From: Lachnospiraceae bacterium | Lineage (GTDB): Bacteria > Bacillota > Clostridia > Lachnospirales > Lachnospiraceae | Direction of reading: 5' to 3' | Length of the DNA stretch: 64,000 nt | NCBI GenBank assembly: GCA_009780115.1 | Contig: WRAQ01000006.1 | Span: 23,428 to 87,427 of the forward strand | Shown here: positions 33,893-44,309 of the stretch, in pieces | Layout of the letters: each line of letters begins with the position of its first letter | How positions within the stretch are numbered: the first letter of the stretch is position 1 | Position numbers and translations under genes: made by a program | The notes under the pieces: generated by a model | What the model was told of the DNA's origin: nothing | Databases searched by the model: none | The model's input: only the letters and a program-made list of their open reading frames with translations

Positions 33893-35008
33893 ATGAACGA
33901 AAAAACATTTTCCGCACCCGGACGGGTAGAAATTGGCGGCAACCATACCGACCACCAGCATGGCCGGGTCCTTGCCGCCGCTATCAATTTGGAAGCAAAA
34001 TGTAAGGCACGGGCAAACGGAACCAATCTAGTCCGGATCACAAATGACCGTTTTGGTTCTGAAACGGTTGACTTAAGTGATTTGCAAGTTCGCGAAGATG
34101 AGAAAGATACTTCGGCGGCACTTATTCGCGGCGTTGCGGCATGGTTCAAAAATAAAGGTTATGCTTATGGCGGATTTGACGGAACTATAACTTCGGATAT
34201 TCCCGCCGGTTCAGGACTTTCCAGTTCCGCTGCTTTTGAAGTACTGGTTGGTAACGTTTTTAAAGGATTATTTGGTTCTGCCGCTTCACCGTTGGACATC
34301 GCCCTCGCCGGCCAATTTGCCGAAAACGTTTACTTCGGGAAACCTTGCGGCCTTATGGATCAGGCGGCATCCAGTTTCGGCGGGCTTGTAATGATTGATT
34401 TCGCGAATCCACAGGCGCCGGTAGTACAAAATATCCCTTATAATTTACCTGATTATGCGTTATGCATTGTCGATACAAAAGGAAGCCATGCTGATTTGAC
34501 ACATGAATACGCAGCCGTTCCTTTAGAAATGAAAATGATAGCAAAGCACTTTGGCAAAGAATGTTTGCGCGAAGTCGCAGCGGAAGATTTTTATGATGAA
34601 ATAGCCGGCCTGCGAAAGTACGGCGACCGGGCAGTATTGCGTGGTATGCACTTTTTTGATGAAAATGACCGCGTTTTAAAACAGGCACAGGCTTTGAAAA
34701 ATGGCTTGGTTAATGAATTTTTTGAACTGGTAATTGAATCAGGGCGTTCGTCACTGTCCCGTTTACAAAACATATATCCGGCTGGAAATATTACCGAACA
34801 GGAAATAAACCTTGCCCTAGCTTTAAGTGAACAAATTCTTGTTGGAAAAGGTGCATGGCGGGTGCATGGCGGAGGTTTTGCCGGGACGATTCTTGCTTTT
34901 GTCCCCTTGTCATTAAAAGATGAATATGAAAACCGGATGTCGGCTGTGTTTGGCGGAGAATGCTGTCATTTTTTGATTGTCCGCTCTGAAGGCGGCGTGG
35001 AAGTTTAA
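33893..35008 (+). CDS. galK: Galactokinase
   Basis: This 371-residue GHMP kinase has the galactokinase signature GRVEIGGNHTDHQHG (normally GRVNLIGEHTDY, here shifted toward the clostridial form), the ATP loop PAGSGLSSSAAFEV, and the C-terminal GGGFAGTILAF. It phosphorylates galactose at C1 for the Leloir pathway. No galT or galE is adjacent; the gene stands alone behind its own promoter. Confidence 0.92.
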   Translation: MNEKTFSAPGRVEIGGNHTDHQHGRVLAAAINLEAKCKARANGTNLVRITNDRFGSETVDLSDLQVREDEKDTSAALIRGVAAWFKNKGYAYGGFDGTITSDIPAGSGLSSSAAFEVLVGNVFKGLFGSAASPLDIALAGQFAENVYFGKPCGLMDQAASSFGGLVMIDFANPQAPVVQNIPYNLPDYALCIVDTKGSHADLTHEYAAVPLEMKMIAKHFGKECLREVAAEDFYDEIAGLRKYGDRAVLRGMHFFDENDRVLKQAQALKNGLVNEFFELVIESGRSSLSRLQNIYPAGNITEQEINLALALSEQILVGKGAWRVHGGGFAGTILAFVPLSLKDEYENRMSAVFGGECCHFLIVRSEGGVEV

Positions 35009-35142
35009 TAATATTACAGCTTTCCTATCTGTATGCTAACAAAAACCGCATGGCTGAACTGTAAACATACTACTACATCTAGTTTTTTTCAAGTTTTTTC
35101 CTCAATATCTTGTAAAATTCCCTTTTTATTTTTTTAATTCTG

Positions 35143-35151
35143 TGATACACT
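35143..35151 (+). promoter_or_regulatory. Extended -10 promoter candidate for the acidic TPR gene
   Basis: TGATACACT fits TGnTAnAnT, without a good -35. It is the only promoter-like site I see in the 217-nt spacer between galK and 35227, which otherwise shows AT-rich sequence only. Confidence 0.35.
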
Positions 35152-35226
35152 AATGTAAATTGATACCTACGGATTGCTACATGACCTTTTTGACCCTAGG
35201 TTTCATATTTATGGAGAAAATTAATC

Positions 35227-37968
35227 ATGGATAAATTCGAATACAATGTACGCGCCAGTGAAATTAAGGAACTAATCAAAGAGGGGAATTATGTAAAGGC
35301 TGCTGACATCGCCGATACGATTGATTGGCGCCGGGTGAAAAGTATCATGATGCTTTGCACTATTAGTGACGTTTACAAAATAAACCGCCGTTATGTGGAA
35401 AGTCGGGATATTTTACTTTATGCATATGAACGAAATCCCAATGGCCGTTTGATTTTATATTACTTATGTGAATTATCGATAAAACTAGGTGATATTGTCA
35501 GTGCTTTGGAATACTATAAGCGGTTTGCGCAAATTGCACCTAAAGATGCCAGCCAGTTTATTTTACTTTACAAAATTTATGAAGCTCAAGATGCTACTTT
35601 GGAAGAACGAATTAATGTTTTAGAAGAACTTAAGCGCCGCGATTACAAAGAAAAATGGGCTTTTGAGCTTGCTTATCTTTATCATCTTGTTGGACAAACA
35701 AGCCTTTGTATCGAAGAATGTGATGAAATTTTTCTATGGTTTGCTAAAGGAAAATATGTTACCAAAGCACTTGAATTGAAACAATTGCATGTACCGCTTC
35801 CAGATGATCAGGCGGCACGTCTCAATGAATCCCAGCAAGCCGATATCCATTATGAACCGGACAATATTGATGGAGTTGATTATTATGATGAAAATGATAG
35901 TGATGAACTTGATAAAGATGAAAGATATAATGGCGGGCTTGATAGAGATAAAACGTATAGTGACGGACTAGATAAAAATAAAAGATATAGAGATGAAAGT
36001 GATAGAGACGAAATTGACAGATATGAAAGCAATGGAGACGAAGTTTATAATGATGAAAGCGAAGAAAACTTAGAGTGGGAAGATATTTCACATTTTGATG
36101 AAATGTTTTTTGCTGATGGGATGAATGAAGAAGATGAGGATGAATCCGATGATGATATGGATATCCGTATTCGCCCGGTTGATGTCAGCGAATACAATAC
36201 CATCAACTTGCAGCAAGAAATAGCGGAAAATATGCGAGAGCTTTTATCAGATAATGAGGAGTTTGAAGTAGAGGAATATTTTTCCGATGATAATTTTTCC
36301 GAAGAATCAGATGAAGGAGCTGAAGAAACAGAAGAAGAGGATGAAGTAGTAGATGAATATATAAATATTGTTTCTGATATTTCAACCCAAATTGAACAGG
36401 GCCTCAAAGCTGAAATGAAAAAGGGAATTTCAGAAACAGGTGTCATTAAAGCCTTTAACAAAACCTCTTCCTATGATGATATGCTCTCGCAAGGGTATGA
36501 CGGGCAAATTAGTCTGGTAGTCCCGGATGAGCAAAAAGTTGAAAAGCAGATTACCGGCCAGCTCAAAATAGATGATATCCTTACCGAGTGGGAGCGGCAG
36601 AAAAAAGAGATTGAGCAAAAGCGCAAAGCTGAAGTCCGCTCCAAAATTCAGGAACAGACGGCAACGCTGTTCAATGACTTTGATACGCAAACAAAAATGG
36701 GGCTTTTGGAAAAACTGGAAAAAGCGATGGTTGATGCCGCGATTAAAGCCGGTCCAAGTGTTATAAAAGTTGCTGATATTGGTACGGAAGGAAAAGCAAA
36801 CGAAGCGGGCCTTTTGGTACAAGAACCTGAAGATGAAGAAATAAAGCGTATCTTAGACACAGAAGATAAAATTAACAACGAAGAAATAGATACGGGCGAG
36901 ATTTTAGAAAATGAAATTGAAGAAGATGAAGAAATAGAATCATTGGATGAGGAATCGTCAGACAATGAAAATGACATTGATGAAGAGTTTTCCATAGACG
37001 ATGAAAATGACACTAATGAAGAATTTTCCGTAGACGATGAAACCGGCATTGATGAAGAGTTATCCCTAGACAATGAAACCGGCATTGAAGAAATATCGGC
37101 GGACGATGATACTGACATTGATACAGAATTAGCAAGTCAAAAACCGGAAGAAATAAATGCCGCAATACCAAATGATGTTAACAAAGAGCCGAAAGCAGAA
37201 AAGCCGGCAACCGATGATGTCCGCAATTTTACCCCGGAAGAAAAAAGCCGTTTCGGGCGTTTCGTCCAGCATAAAAAGATAAGGCGCCAATTAGTTACAA
37301 CTCTTGATAATATCAAGGAATTTGACGGGCCAAGCCATATTATCGTTACCGGCGAAGAGAGCCTTGCAAATATGAAAGTGGTTAAGGGCATTATCAAGGA
37401 AGTTAAGGATAAAAGTGGTGAGCTGCATGGCAAAGTAATAAAAATAAGCGGCACTACCCTGAACAAAAAAGGTGTTGCAGCGACGTTTACTAATTTAACC
37501 ACGGGAATCATTATCATTGAACATGCCGCTGATATGAAAAAGGCTTCAGTTAATGATTTAACGAAAATCATAAATGAACCGGAAAATAAATTGATGGTTA
37601 TTCTTGAAGACAATCGTTCGGCGATTGATGAATTGATGGCTAGTGAGATAGAGTTTGCAAAGATATTCCCTAATCGGGTTGATTTAAACGCATTGGATAA
37701 TAAGTCTCTGGTTGAATACGCGAAAAATTATGCTTTTGCACAGGAATATTCGATTGATGAATTTGGTATTTTAGCCCTTCATACTCGTATTGCCGAAATG
37801 CAGACTTCTGATCATGAGGTGACTACGGCGGAGGTTGAGGAAATCATCGAAGAAGCGATATATTATGCCGGCCGAAAAAATCCGAAGCATTTCTTTGACA
37901 TTCTTGCCGGAAAACGATATGATGAAGAGGACATGATAGTTCTAAGAGAAAAAGATTTTTTACATTAA
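35227..37968 (+). CDS. Large acidic TPR protein with AAA-like C-terminal domain
   Basis: This 913-residue cytoplasmic protein has residues 1-185 as tetratricopeptide-like helices. About 195-400 and 555-650 are strongly acidic low-complexity sequence made of repeats rich in Asp, Glu, Asn and Tyr, and between them lies a coiled-coil segment (~440-490). The last ~230 residues (from PSHIIVTGEESLANMKVVKGI) resemble an AAA+ ATPase core and lid in secondary structure, including a Walker-B-like TTGIIIIEHA, but the Walker A Lys motif GxxxxGKT is missing. Proteins like this are common in Lachnospiraceae, function unknown. It stands alone. Confidence 0.6.
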   Translation: MDKFEYNVRASEIKELIKEGNYVKAADIADTIDWRRVKSIMMLCTISDVYKINRRYVESRDILLYAYERNPNGRLILYYLCELSIKLGDIVSALEYYKRFAQIAPKDASQFILLYKIYEAQDATLEERINVLEELKRRDYKEKWAFELAYLYHLVGQTSLCIEECDEIFLWFAKGKYVTKALELKQLHVPLPDDQAARLNESQQADIHYEPDNIDGVDYYDENDSDELDKDERYNGGLDRDKTYSDGLDKNKRYRDESDRDEIDRYESNGDEVYNDESEENLEWEDISHFDEMFFADGMNEEDEDESDDDMDIRIRPVDVSEYNTINLQQEIAENMRELLSDNEEFEVEEYFSDDNFSEESDEGAEETEEEDEVVDEYINIVSDISTQIEQGLKAEMKKGISETGVIKAFNKTSSYDDMLSQGYDGQISLVVPDEQKVEKQITGQLKIDDILTEWERQKKEIEQKRKAEVRSKIQEQTATLFNDFDTQTKMGLLEKLEKAMVDAAIKAGPSVIKVADIGTEGKANEAGLLVQEPEDEEIKRILDTEDKINNEEIDTGEILENEIEEDEEIESLDEESSDNENDIDEEFSIDDENDTNEEFSVDDETGIDEELSLDNETGIEEISADDDTDIDTELASQKPEEINAAIPNDVNKEPKAEKPATDDVRNFTPEEKSRFGRFVQHKKIRRQLVTTLDNIKEFDGPSHIIVTGEESLANMKVVKGIIKEVKDKSGELHGKVIKISGTTLNKKGVAATFTNLTTGIIIIEHAADMKKASVNDLTKIINEPENKLMVILEDNRSAIDELMASEIEFAKIFPNRVDLNALDNKSLVEYAKNYAFAQEYSIDEFGILALHTRIAEMQTSDHEVTTAEVEEIIEEAIYYAGRKNPKHFFDILAGKRYDEEDMIVLREKDFLH

Positions 37969-38081
37969 TGAGTAGTGTGTTTTCCGCAACTCGGGATTTT
38001 GCGCAAAAAGAGCAAAACACCTCGCGGGGACAATATGGTGAGTAATAAATAACAAAATCTGGGAAAGGCTTGGTTTAGAAA

Positions 38082-39977
38082 ATGTCCAAGGTATTCATAT
38101 CGAAAGATGATCAATATTTATTTGCAAAAGGGACCCATTACGATATTTACAAAAAACTTGGCGCCCACCCATCAGAAGAAAATGGGAAAAAGGGCACATT
38201 TTTTGCGGTTTGGGCACCAAATGCAGAAGCGGTATATGTGATTGGGACTTTTAATTCATGGGATGAAAAAGCCCACCAAATGAAAAATCTTGGCCCCGGC
38301 GGAATCCATAGCCTGTTTATCCCCGGTGTTGGCGTAAATGAATTATATAAATATCTGATTATTACCCCGTCCGGTGAAAAACTATACAAAGCTGACCCAT
38401 ATGCCAACTATGCCGAGCTTAGACCCGGGACTGCCTCGAAAACCACCGACATTTCTCAATTTAAGTGGACTGATAATGCTTGGATGCGCGAACGTGACAG
38501 CAAAGGCCATACCGGCAATCCAGTTGCAATATATGAATGTCATATCGGTTCATGGATGCGCCACCCGGGTTGTGAAGACGACGGTTTTTATACTTACCGC
38601 GAGTTTGCGGAACGGATTGTCGAGTATCTTAAAGAAATGAAATATACCCACATTGAATTAATCGGAATATCGGAATATCCTTATGACGGCTCGTGGGGTT
38701 ATCAAGTTACCGGTTATTTTGCTCCGACCTCACGTTATGGCGAGCCAACCGATTTTATGTATCTGGTTAATTTATTGCACCGTAACAAAATCGGCGTTAT
38801 CTTAGACTGGGTCCCGGCGCATTTTTGTACTGATTCCCACGGCCTTGGCTGTTTTGACGGGCAGTGTATCTATGAGCATCCCGATCCACGCCTTGGCGAA
38901 CATCCCGACTGGGGTACGAAGATATTTAACTATGGAAAAACGGAAGTAAAGAATTTCCTGATTGCCAATGCCCTCTATTGGATCAGGGAGTTCCATATTG
39001 ATGGTATCCGTGTTGATGCGGTCGCTTCAATGCTTTATTTAGATTATGGAAAAAGTGAAGGCCAGTGGGTCGCCAACGAATATGGCGGCAACAAAAATCT
39101 GGAGGCAATCGAATTTTTCCGGCATCTTAATTCGGTTATTCTTGGCGCTTATCCCGGCTTTATGTCAATCGCGGAAGAATCAACGGCTTGGCCTTTGGTA
39201 ACTGGAATGGTGGAAGACGGCGGTTTGGGCTTTAGTTTCAAATGGAATATGGGTTGGATGCACGATTTTTGTGAGTATATGAAGCTTGACCCGTATTTCC
39301 GCCGTAACAATCACCATGCGCTGACTTTTGCGATGAGTTATAATAATGCCGAAAATTATATTTTACCCCTTTCCCATGATGAAGTAGTTCATTTAAAGTG
39401 TTCAATGGTCAACAAAATGCCCGGTTATATGACGGATAAATATGCCAACCTGCGCGCCGGATATACCTATATGTTTGGGCATAGCGGGAAAAAGTTGTTG
39501 TTCATGGGCCAGGATTTTGGACAGGAGCGGGAATGGAGCGAAGAGCGGGAGCTTGACTGGTATTTACTTAATGAGGGACATAATAAAGGCTTGCATGAAT
39601 ATGTTAAAGAACTGCTTAAGGTCTACCGCAAGTATCCGTGTATGTATGAGATAGACAATGACTGGGGCGGCTTCGAGTGGCTGAATGCCGATGATTCCGA
39701 GCGAAGCACATATAGTTTTTTCCGTAAGGCAAAGAGCGGCCGGAATAATTTGTTATTTGTGATTAATATGACCCCGATGACTTGGGAAAAATATCGGGTT
39801 GGCGTGCCGAAAAAAGGCAAACACAAATTGCTGCTTAATAGTTGCGAAGAGCGGTTTGGGGGATGCGGGGCGGAGATTCCGGCGGAACTTGTTTCCGAAC
39901 CGGTTAAATGTAATTCGCAAAAAAATTCGCTCACATTTGATATCCCGCCATATTGTGCTGCGGTATATCTATTTTAG
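38082..39977 (+). CDS. glgB: 1,4-alpha-glucan branching enzyme
   Basis: This 631-residue GH13 enzyme has an N-terminal CBM48 (TFFAVWAPNAEAVYVIGTFNSW) and a catalytic barrel with DGIRVDAVASML (nucleophile Asp), SIAEEST (acid Glu) and LSHDEVVH (transition-state Asp). It makes alpha-1,6 branches in glycogen. No other glg genes are adjacent. The spacer before it contains GTGTTTT/AAAACAC (37977-37983, 38014-38020) enclosing a TTTTGCGCAAAA hairpin. Confidence 0.95.
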   Translation: MSKVFISKDDQYLFAKGTHYDIYKKLGAHPSEENGKKGTFFAVWAPNAEAVYVIGTFNSWDEKAHQMKNLGPGGIHSLFIPGVGVNELYKYLIITPSGEKLYKADPYANYAELRPGTASKTTDISQFKWTDNAWMRERDSKGHTGNPVAIYECHIGSWMRHPGCEDDGFYTYREFAERIVEYLKEMKYTHIELIGISEYPYDGSWGYQVTGYFAPTSRYGEPTDFMYLVNLLHRNKIGVILDWVPAHFCTDSHGLGCFDGQCIYEHPDPRLGEHPDWGTKIFNYGKTEVKNFLIANALYWIREFHIDGIRVDAVASMLYLDYGKSEGQWVANEYGGNKNLEAIEFFRHLNSVILGAYPGFMSIAEESTAWPLVTGMVEDGGLGFSFKWNMGWMHDFCEYMKLDPYFRRNNHHALTFAMSYNNAENYILPLSHDEVVHLKCSMVNKMPGYMTDKYANLRAGYTYMFGHSGKKLLFMGQDFGQEREWSEERELDWYLLNEGHNKGLHEYVKELLKVYRKYPCMYEIDNDWGGFEWLNADDSERSTYSFFRKAKSGRNNLLFVINMTPMTWEKYRVGVPKKGKHKLLLNSCEERFGGCGAEIPAELVSEPVKCNSQKNSLTFDIPPYCAAVYLF

Positions 39978-39982
39978 TTAGC

Positions 39983-40055
39983 AAGCGGAAATGCACTTTC
40001 TAAGACGGGCTTTGGAAAATGTCCCGGCGACAAAGGCATTATTCCAACTTGCGAA
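39983..40055 (+). other. Paired spacer between glgB and the AAC(3) gene
   Basis: GCAAGCGGAAATGC near the left end pairs with GGCATTATTCCAACTTGC at the right end (short bulges), around an inner hairpin built on CGGGC/GTCCCG. There is no T run. It resembles in plan the three-copy element of region 5 (closing stem plus central hairpin) without clear sequence identity. Confidence 0.35.
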
Positions 40056-40075
40056 ATAGAAGGTAAAAATCAATC

Positions 40076-40819
40076 ATGTACACTAAGAATGACTTAAAAA
40101 AGCAATTAAAAGAATTGGGCATTGACCCATATGGTACTTTAAAAGTACATATTTCGTACAAATCACTTGGCAAAATAAGAGGGCGTGCCGATGCGGTTCT
40201 TGATGCGCTTATCGAATATATGGAGCCAGGATTATTAGTCTTTCCAAGCCATACCTGGCATATCACGGAAGAAAACCCGGTTATGGATGTACTTTATACC
40301 CCGACTTGTGTTGGTATTTTGACAGAAATGTTCCGCACCCGGCCCGGAGTAATCCGTAGTTTGCACCCGACCCACGCAGTTGCGGCCTTGGGGGCAGATG
40401 CTGCTTCATTCGTTGCCGGAGAAGAAAAAATCGAAACACCTTGTGGGGTGGGCGGCGCCCATTACAAATTGTGGGAACGGGATGCCCAGATTTTGTTGAT
40501 TGGAGTAAACTTTTCCCGTAGTACATATATTCACGGGATTGAAGAATGGGAAAACGCCGCAGGGGCAATTTCAAAGGATAAAACAGACCTATATGTCATA
40601 AACCATGAGGGTCGGCGCTTATATACCCCGCAATACCGCCACGAAGCACCACTTGGCTCGGAAACTTTTGTCAAATTGGAGACCCCGGCGGTTATTCAAG
40701 GTGTGCTTACGTTTGGCCGTTTTGGTGATGCGGATGCCCGTTTGGCAAAAGCGGCCCCGCTCCGGGCGCTTGCTGCCGGATTTTTAAAAGAAGATCCAAC
40801 CTATCTGTTAAGATTTTAA
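40076..40819 (+). CDS. AAC(3)-family N-acetyltransferase
   Basis: This 247-residue member of the antibiotic N-acetyltransferase family (AAC(3)/YokD fold) has FPSHTWHI, the hallmark SLHPTHAVAALG, CGVGGAHYKLWERDAQILLIGV and STYIHGIEEW. AAC(3) enzymes acetylate the 3-amino group of aminoglycosides with acetyl-CoA, but chromosomal clostridial members often have unknown substrates, so resistance should not be assumed. Confidence 0.82.
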   Translation: MYTKNDLKKQLKELGIDPYGTLKVHISYKSLGKIRGRADAVLDALIEYMEPGLLVFPSHTWHITEENPVMDVLYTPTCVGILTEMFRTRPGVIRSLHPTHAVAALGADAASFVAGEEKIETPCGVGGAHYKLWERDAQILLIGVNFSRSTYIHGIEEWENAAGAISKDKTDLYVINHEGRRLYTPQYRHEAPLGSETFVKLETPAVIQGVLTFGRFGDADARLAKAAPLRALAAGFLKEDPTYLLRF

Positions 40820-40962
40820 AATAAATAATCTTAATTCTAAGCTTAAGTAAACCTCTCAAAAATCCGAAATACAAGATAACCTCATAAAACGACATTATCG
40901 GGTAGGAGACTATTCATTTTTGCCTCATACCCGCGGCTCTGTACAATAAGAAAGGCCATCCG

Positions 40963-43900
40963 ATGAAAATAACCATCGACGCGTCTGAAAACGGCGCTTC
41001 CTCTCTTGGTGCGGTAAGTACTGGAAATACCGCCGCAAATGTCGATAATAGCGTGGCGAGAACAACGTCCGCTTCCGCGAAAAACGCGGGTACAACTAAA
41101 TATAACCCTAGAATAGACATTTCTAGCAATGTTATGGATAACAACGCTTATTCCGGTCATGGAAAGACCGCTGAAGATGTTATGCAAGAGGCCGGGTCGC
41201 AAGATATCGTTGCCCGCCGCAATTACATGGCTATAATGTCTAATACTATGTCTAAGGAAGATTTTGCCAAATTGCTTAAAGATGGGACCCATCCCGGCAA
41301 TACCGAAATCGGAACAGTTGTAACTATTATCGACCATATCAAAGCTGCCTTGATAAAGGGCGGCAAAGAAATTCATGGCTTTACCGACAATCTTGATGCG
41401 GAAAAATTCGCGGCGATTACCGGTAATAAAGTGATGGCGCAAAAACTTGCTAACCAATTTAATGAAAAAAACCTGCCCCCTACCGGGGAAAATTTGAGCG
41501 CAGCGGGGAAAGCCTGGGACAAAGCCCGTGAAATCACCGCCCTTTCGGAAGGGGCGGTTAAATACATGGTTGAAAACCAGCTTCCGCCAACGATTGAGAA
41601 TCTATATCTTGCCCGCTTCTCCGGCGGTAACGATGCCGGAAAACAAGGGCGTGGTTATTTTGCCCAAGATATCAAAGCCGCCGATTTAAACCAGCCGGTT
41701 TATTTTGCAAAAAAAGCCGACAATTTTGATTGGGATAAATTAGAACCACAGATTGAGAAAGTAATCAAAGAAGCCGGTTACGAAATAAACGAAGAAAATT
41801 TAGCTAACGGACGTTGGTTAATTGAAAAAGGCATCCCGCTGACAACGAATAATTTTATTGCCTTAAAACAGCTCCAGGAATTTAAACTTCCACCTGACAG
41901 CCCGTCATTTATTGAAGCAAAAGCCACTGAAATATCGGCGGCTATCACGGCGGCGATAGCTGACGGGAGAAATCCCTTAACAGCGAATTTGCTTGACGGG
42001 TTAAGTTATGCCGAAAAAGCAGTGCAATATATTGAAGATATCAAGGATATTGAACCACCGGCGATAGAGAAAGTGGTTTCAGGTGAGCAGATAATAAATT
42101 TGAAAAATTTGCTCGCGGCACAAAAGCAGATATTGCGAGAGAAAATGGGAAAAGAAGTTATTGACCGACCGAGTCAGTCAATGAACGCAATCCAACCTAC
42201 CCACCTGCCCCAAACTACTGTCCCGCAAACTGCCGCCCACCAAACTGCTATCCCGCAAACCGCCGGAAACGCACAACCCAACTTCGCCGAAAAAGCCCTT
42301 GCCGCCCAGCGCCTACTTGCTGAAACAAGCCTTATCATGACGGCAGCGGTTAACCTTCGGATGCTGCGCACCGGTTTTAATATCGAAACCGCCCCGCTTG
42401 AAAAGTTGGTTTCGGAACTTAAAAATGCTGAAAAGGCGATTCAAAATCAATTGATTGGCGGCGATGAAGAAGCAATCACAGCCAAACGGTATTTTAACTA
42501 CAATGAAACAGTTACCAAAATAGGCGAAATTTCCGCAATGCCGGCAGACCTTGTTGGCCGAATGGTACGTTTTGTACCGGTTAATCTTGTCCCGAAAGCC
42601 CTGGCAACTTTAAACGAAATCCATACAAACGGTGCGGCACTTAAAACCGTTTATGAAAAAGCCGGCGAGAATTATGAACAAGTAATGACCGCACCCCGCC
42701 GCGATATGGGCGATTCTATTCATAAGGCTTTCCGTAATGTTGATGATATTCTTGCTGAGTTAAATCTAAACCCAACCGATGCAAACCGCCGGGCGGTTCG
42801 TATCCTCGGTTATAATAGCATGGAAATCAATCATGAAAATATTGAAGCGGTTAAAGAAAAAGATACCCAACTACAAGATATTCTTGCAAAAATGAAACCT
42901 GGCACCGTATTAGAAATGATTCGTGAAGGGCTTAACCCCCTTGCAATGAGTCTTGACGAACTGGAAAATATTTTGAATGGAAGAAATGAAGCGATTACCG
43001 AAACTCTTGACAACTATAGCCATTTTTTAGCTAAGCTGGATAAAAAAGGAAATATCACTTCCACCGAAAGAAGTGTATATATCGGAGTTTATCGTTTACT
43101 TCGCCAAATCGAAAAAGGCGAAAGCAGAGCTATCGGCTCATTATTAAATGCAGAGATGGATTTTTCACTGGGTAATCTGCTTACGGCAATGAGAAGCAAT
43201 CGCCGTCAAGGTATGGATTATAATGTTAATGATGATTTCGGCGGCGTTGATGCGGTTACAAATGATGATAGTTTGGAAGTAAGTTTAAATAAATTACATC
43301 AAGCCCTGCAAAACAATGGTAGCAATAAAACTGAAGCCGGGCTGCAGGAAAAATTGCGCGATATCATTGATAAACTTGACCTTGATGAAACAAACGAAGA
43401 ATATCTGGCCGGGCAAATTAAAAATATCAAAAGCTTAAATGATGTCGGCAATGAAATTATTCAAAGCCTGCTGGACAGCAATCAGCAGGTAACGGTAAAT
43501 AATTTATTAGCCGCTTTTCAAATGACTAAAAAACCTGGCGAAATGCACCAAAAAGCCAGAGAGCTTGCTGATAAAACTGACCTTGAAGCAGTTCTTGCCG
43601 AAGCAAAAGAAAGTTTAATCAGAGATTTTACTGATGAAGATAATGCAACAGCCGCTTATGAAAATCTGCAAAAAGCAATGAATGGTATTTTTAGCCGGGC
43701 GGCTGATTCCGAACAAGCTACGGCTTTGGATGTCAGAGAATTAAGTAATATGTGCCGTCAAATAAGCCTGCAAGCTGCAATGAAAACCTCCAATAAAAGT
43801 GAAGGTTATCGCGAAGAACGTTATGATATCCCCATTGAAATCGACGGTGAAATAACCGCTATTAATCTTTTGCTCCGGCATAATTCAGAATCAGAAGGGA

Positions 43901-44289
43901 AAGTCTCTTGTGCTATGAATACGACAGCATTTGGTGCGGTTACGGCGGAATTTGATGTTAATAACGAAAAATTGCAAGGCCATGTTGCCGTAAATAATAG
44001 TGAAGGGCTAAAGAAATTAAGCTCGCAAGCCGATAATCTCTACACGGCCTTAAATGAAATAATTGCCGGTGATAAAATCATAGGTGATATTCACTTTATC
44101 AAAAGTAATAAAACCTATACAAATTTATTAAGCAATGCTGAAACGAATAGTAATAAATCAAGCATGGACGAACAAGAAAAAAGCAAGGATGCAAAAAACA
44201 AGGATGTTTCCAAAGTTTCTAACAAAGAGCTGTATTTGACCGCGAAAGCCTTCATTACCTTTATCCAAAAGCTGGGTAAAGAAGACTAA
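40963..44289 (+). CDS. FliK-like large flagellar protein (DUF6240-type)
   Basis: This 1108-residue, largely helical protein directly precedes flagellin (20-nt gap). It contains repeated units of the type LPPTxENLxxA (for example LPPTGENLSAAGKAW, LPPTIENLYLARF, and similar ones at ~285-330), which I connect with DUF6240 of Lachnospiraceae flagellar loci. A Pro/Thr/Gln linker is at ~400-425 (PQTTVPQTAAHQTAIPQ). The C-terminal ~150 residues (IPIEIDGEITAINLLL ... LSSQADNLYTALNEI) fit the FliK hook-length-control C-domain plan. AAGAAAGGCC precedes the ATG. Function as hook-length or export-switch protein is inference. Confidence 0.55.
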   Translation: MKITIDASENGASSLGAVSTGNTAANVDNSVARTTSASAKNAGTTKYNPRIDISSNVMDNNAYSGHGKTAEDVMQEAGSQDIVARRNYMAIMSNTMSKEDFAKLLKDGTHPGNTEIGTVVTIIDHIKAALIKGGKEIHGFTDNLDAEKFAAITGNKVMAQKLANQFNEKNLPPTGENLSAAGKAWDKAREITALSEGAVKYMVENQLPPTIENLYLARFSGGNDAGKQGRGYFAQDIKAADLNQPVYFAKKADNFDWDKLEPQIEKVIKEAGYEINEENLANGRWLIEKGIPLTTNNFIALKQLQEFKLPPDSPSFIEAKATEISAAITAAIADGRNPLTANLLDGLSYAEKAVQYIEDIKDIEPPAIEKVVSGEQIINLKNLLAAQKQILREKMGKEVIDRPSQSMNAIQPTHLPQTTVPQTAAHQTAIPQTAGNAQPNFAEKALAAQRLLAETSLIMTAAVNLRMLRTGFNIETAPLEKLVSELKNAEKAIQNQLIGGDEEAITAKRYFNYNETVTKIGEISAMPADLVGRMVRFVPVNLVPKALATLNEIHTNGAALKTVYEKAGENYEQVMTAPRRDMGDSIHKAFRNVDDILAELNLNPTDANRRAVRILGYNSMEINHENIEAVKEKDTQLQDILAKMKPGTVLEMIREGLNPLAMSLDELENILNGRNEAITETLDNYSHFLAKLDKKGNITSTERSVYIGVYRLLRQIEKGESRAIGSLLNAEMDFSLGNLLTAMRSNRRQGMDYNVNDDFGGVDAVTNDDSLEVSLNKLHQALQNNGSNKTEAGLQEKLRDIIDKLDLDETNEEYLAGQIKNIKSLNDVGNEIIQSLLDSNQQVTVNNLLAAFQMTKKPGEMHQKARELADKTDLEAVLAEAKESLIRDFTDEDNATAAYENLQKAMNGIFSRAADSEQATALDVRELSNMCRQISLQAAMKTSNKSEGYREERYDIPIEIDGEITAINLLLRHNSESEGKVSCAMNTTAFGAVTAEFDVNNEKLQGHVAVNNSEGLKKLSSQADNLYTALNEIIAGDKIIGDIHFIKSNKTYTNLLSNAETNSNKSSMDEQEKSKDAKNKDVSKVSNKELYLTAKAFITFIQKLGKED

Positions 44290-44309
44290 CGCAAGAAAGG
44301 AACAAACCT

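Noticed and set aside
36045..36461. Ser-rich minus-strand frame opposite the acidic TPR gene
   Set aside because: It is the antisense of Asp/Glu codons (Ser/Ser runs), no family resemblance.
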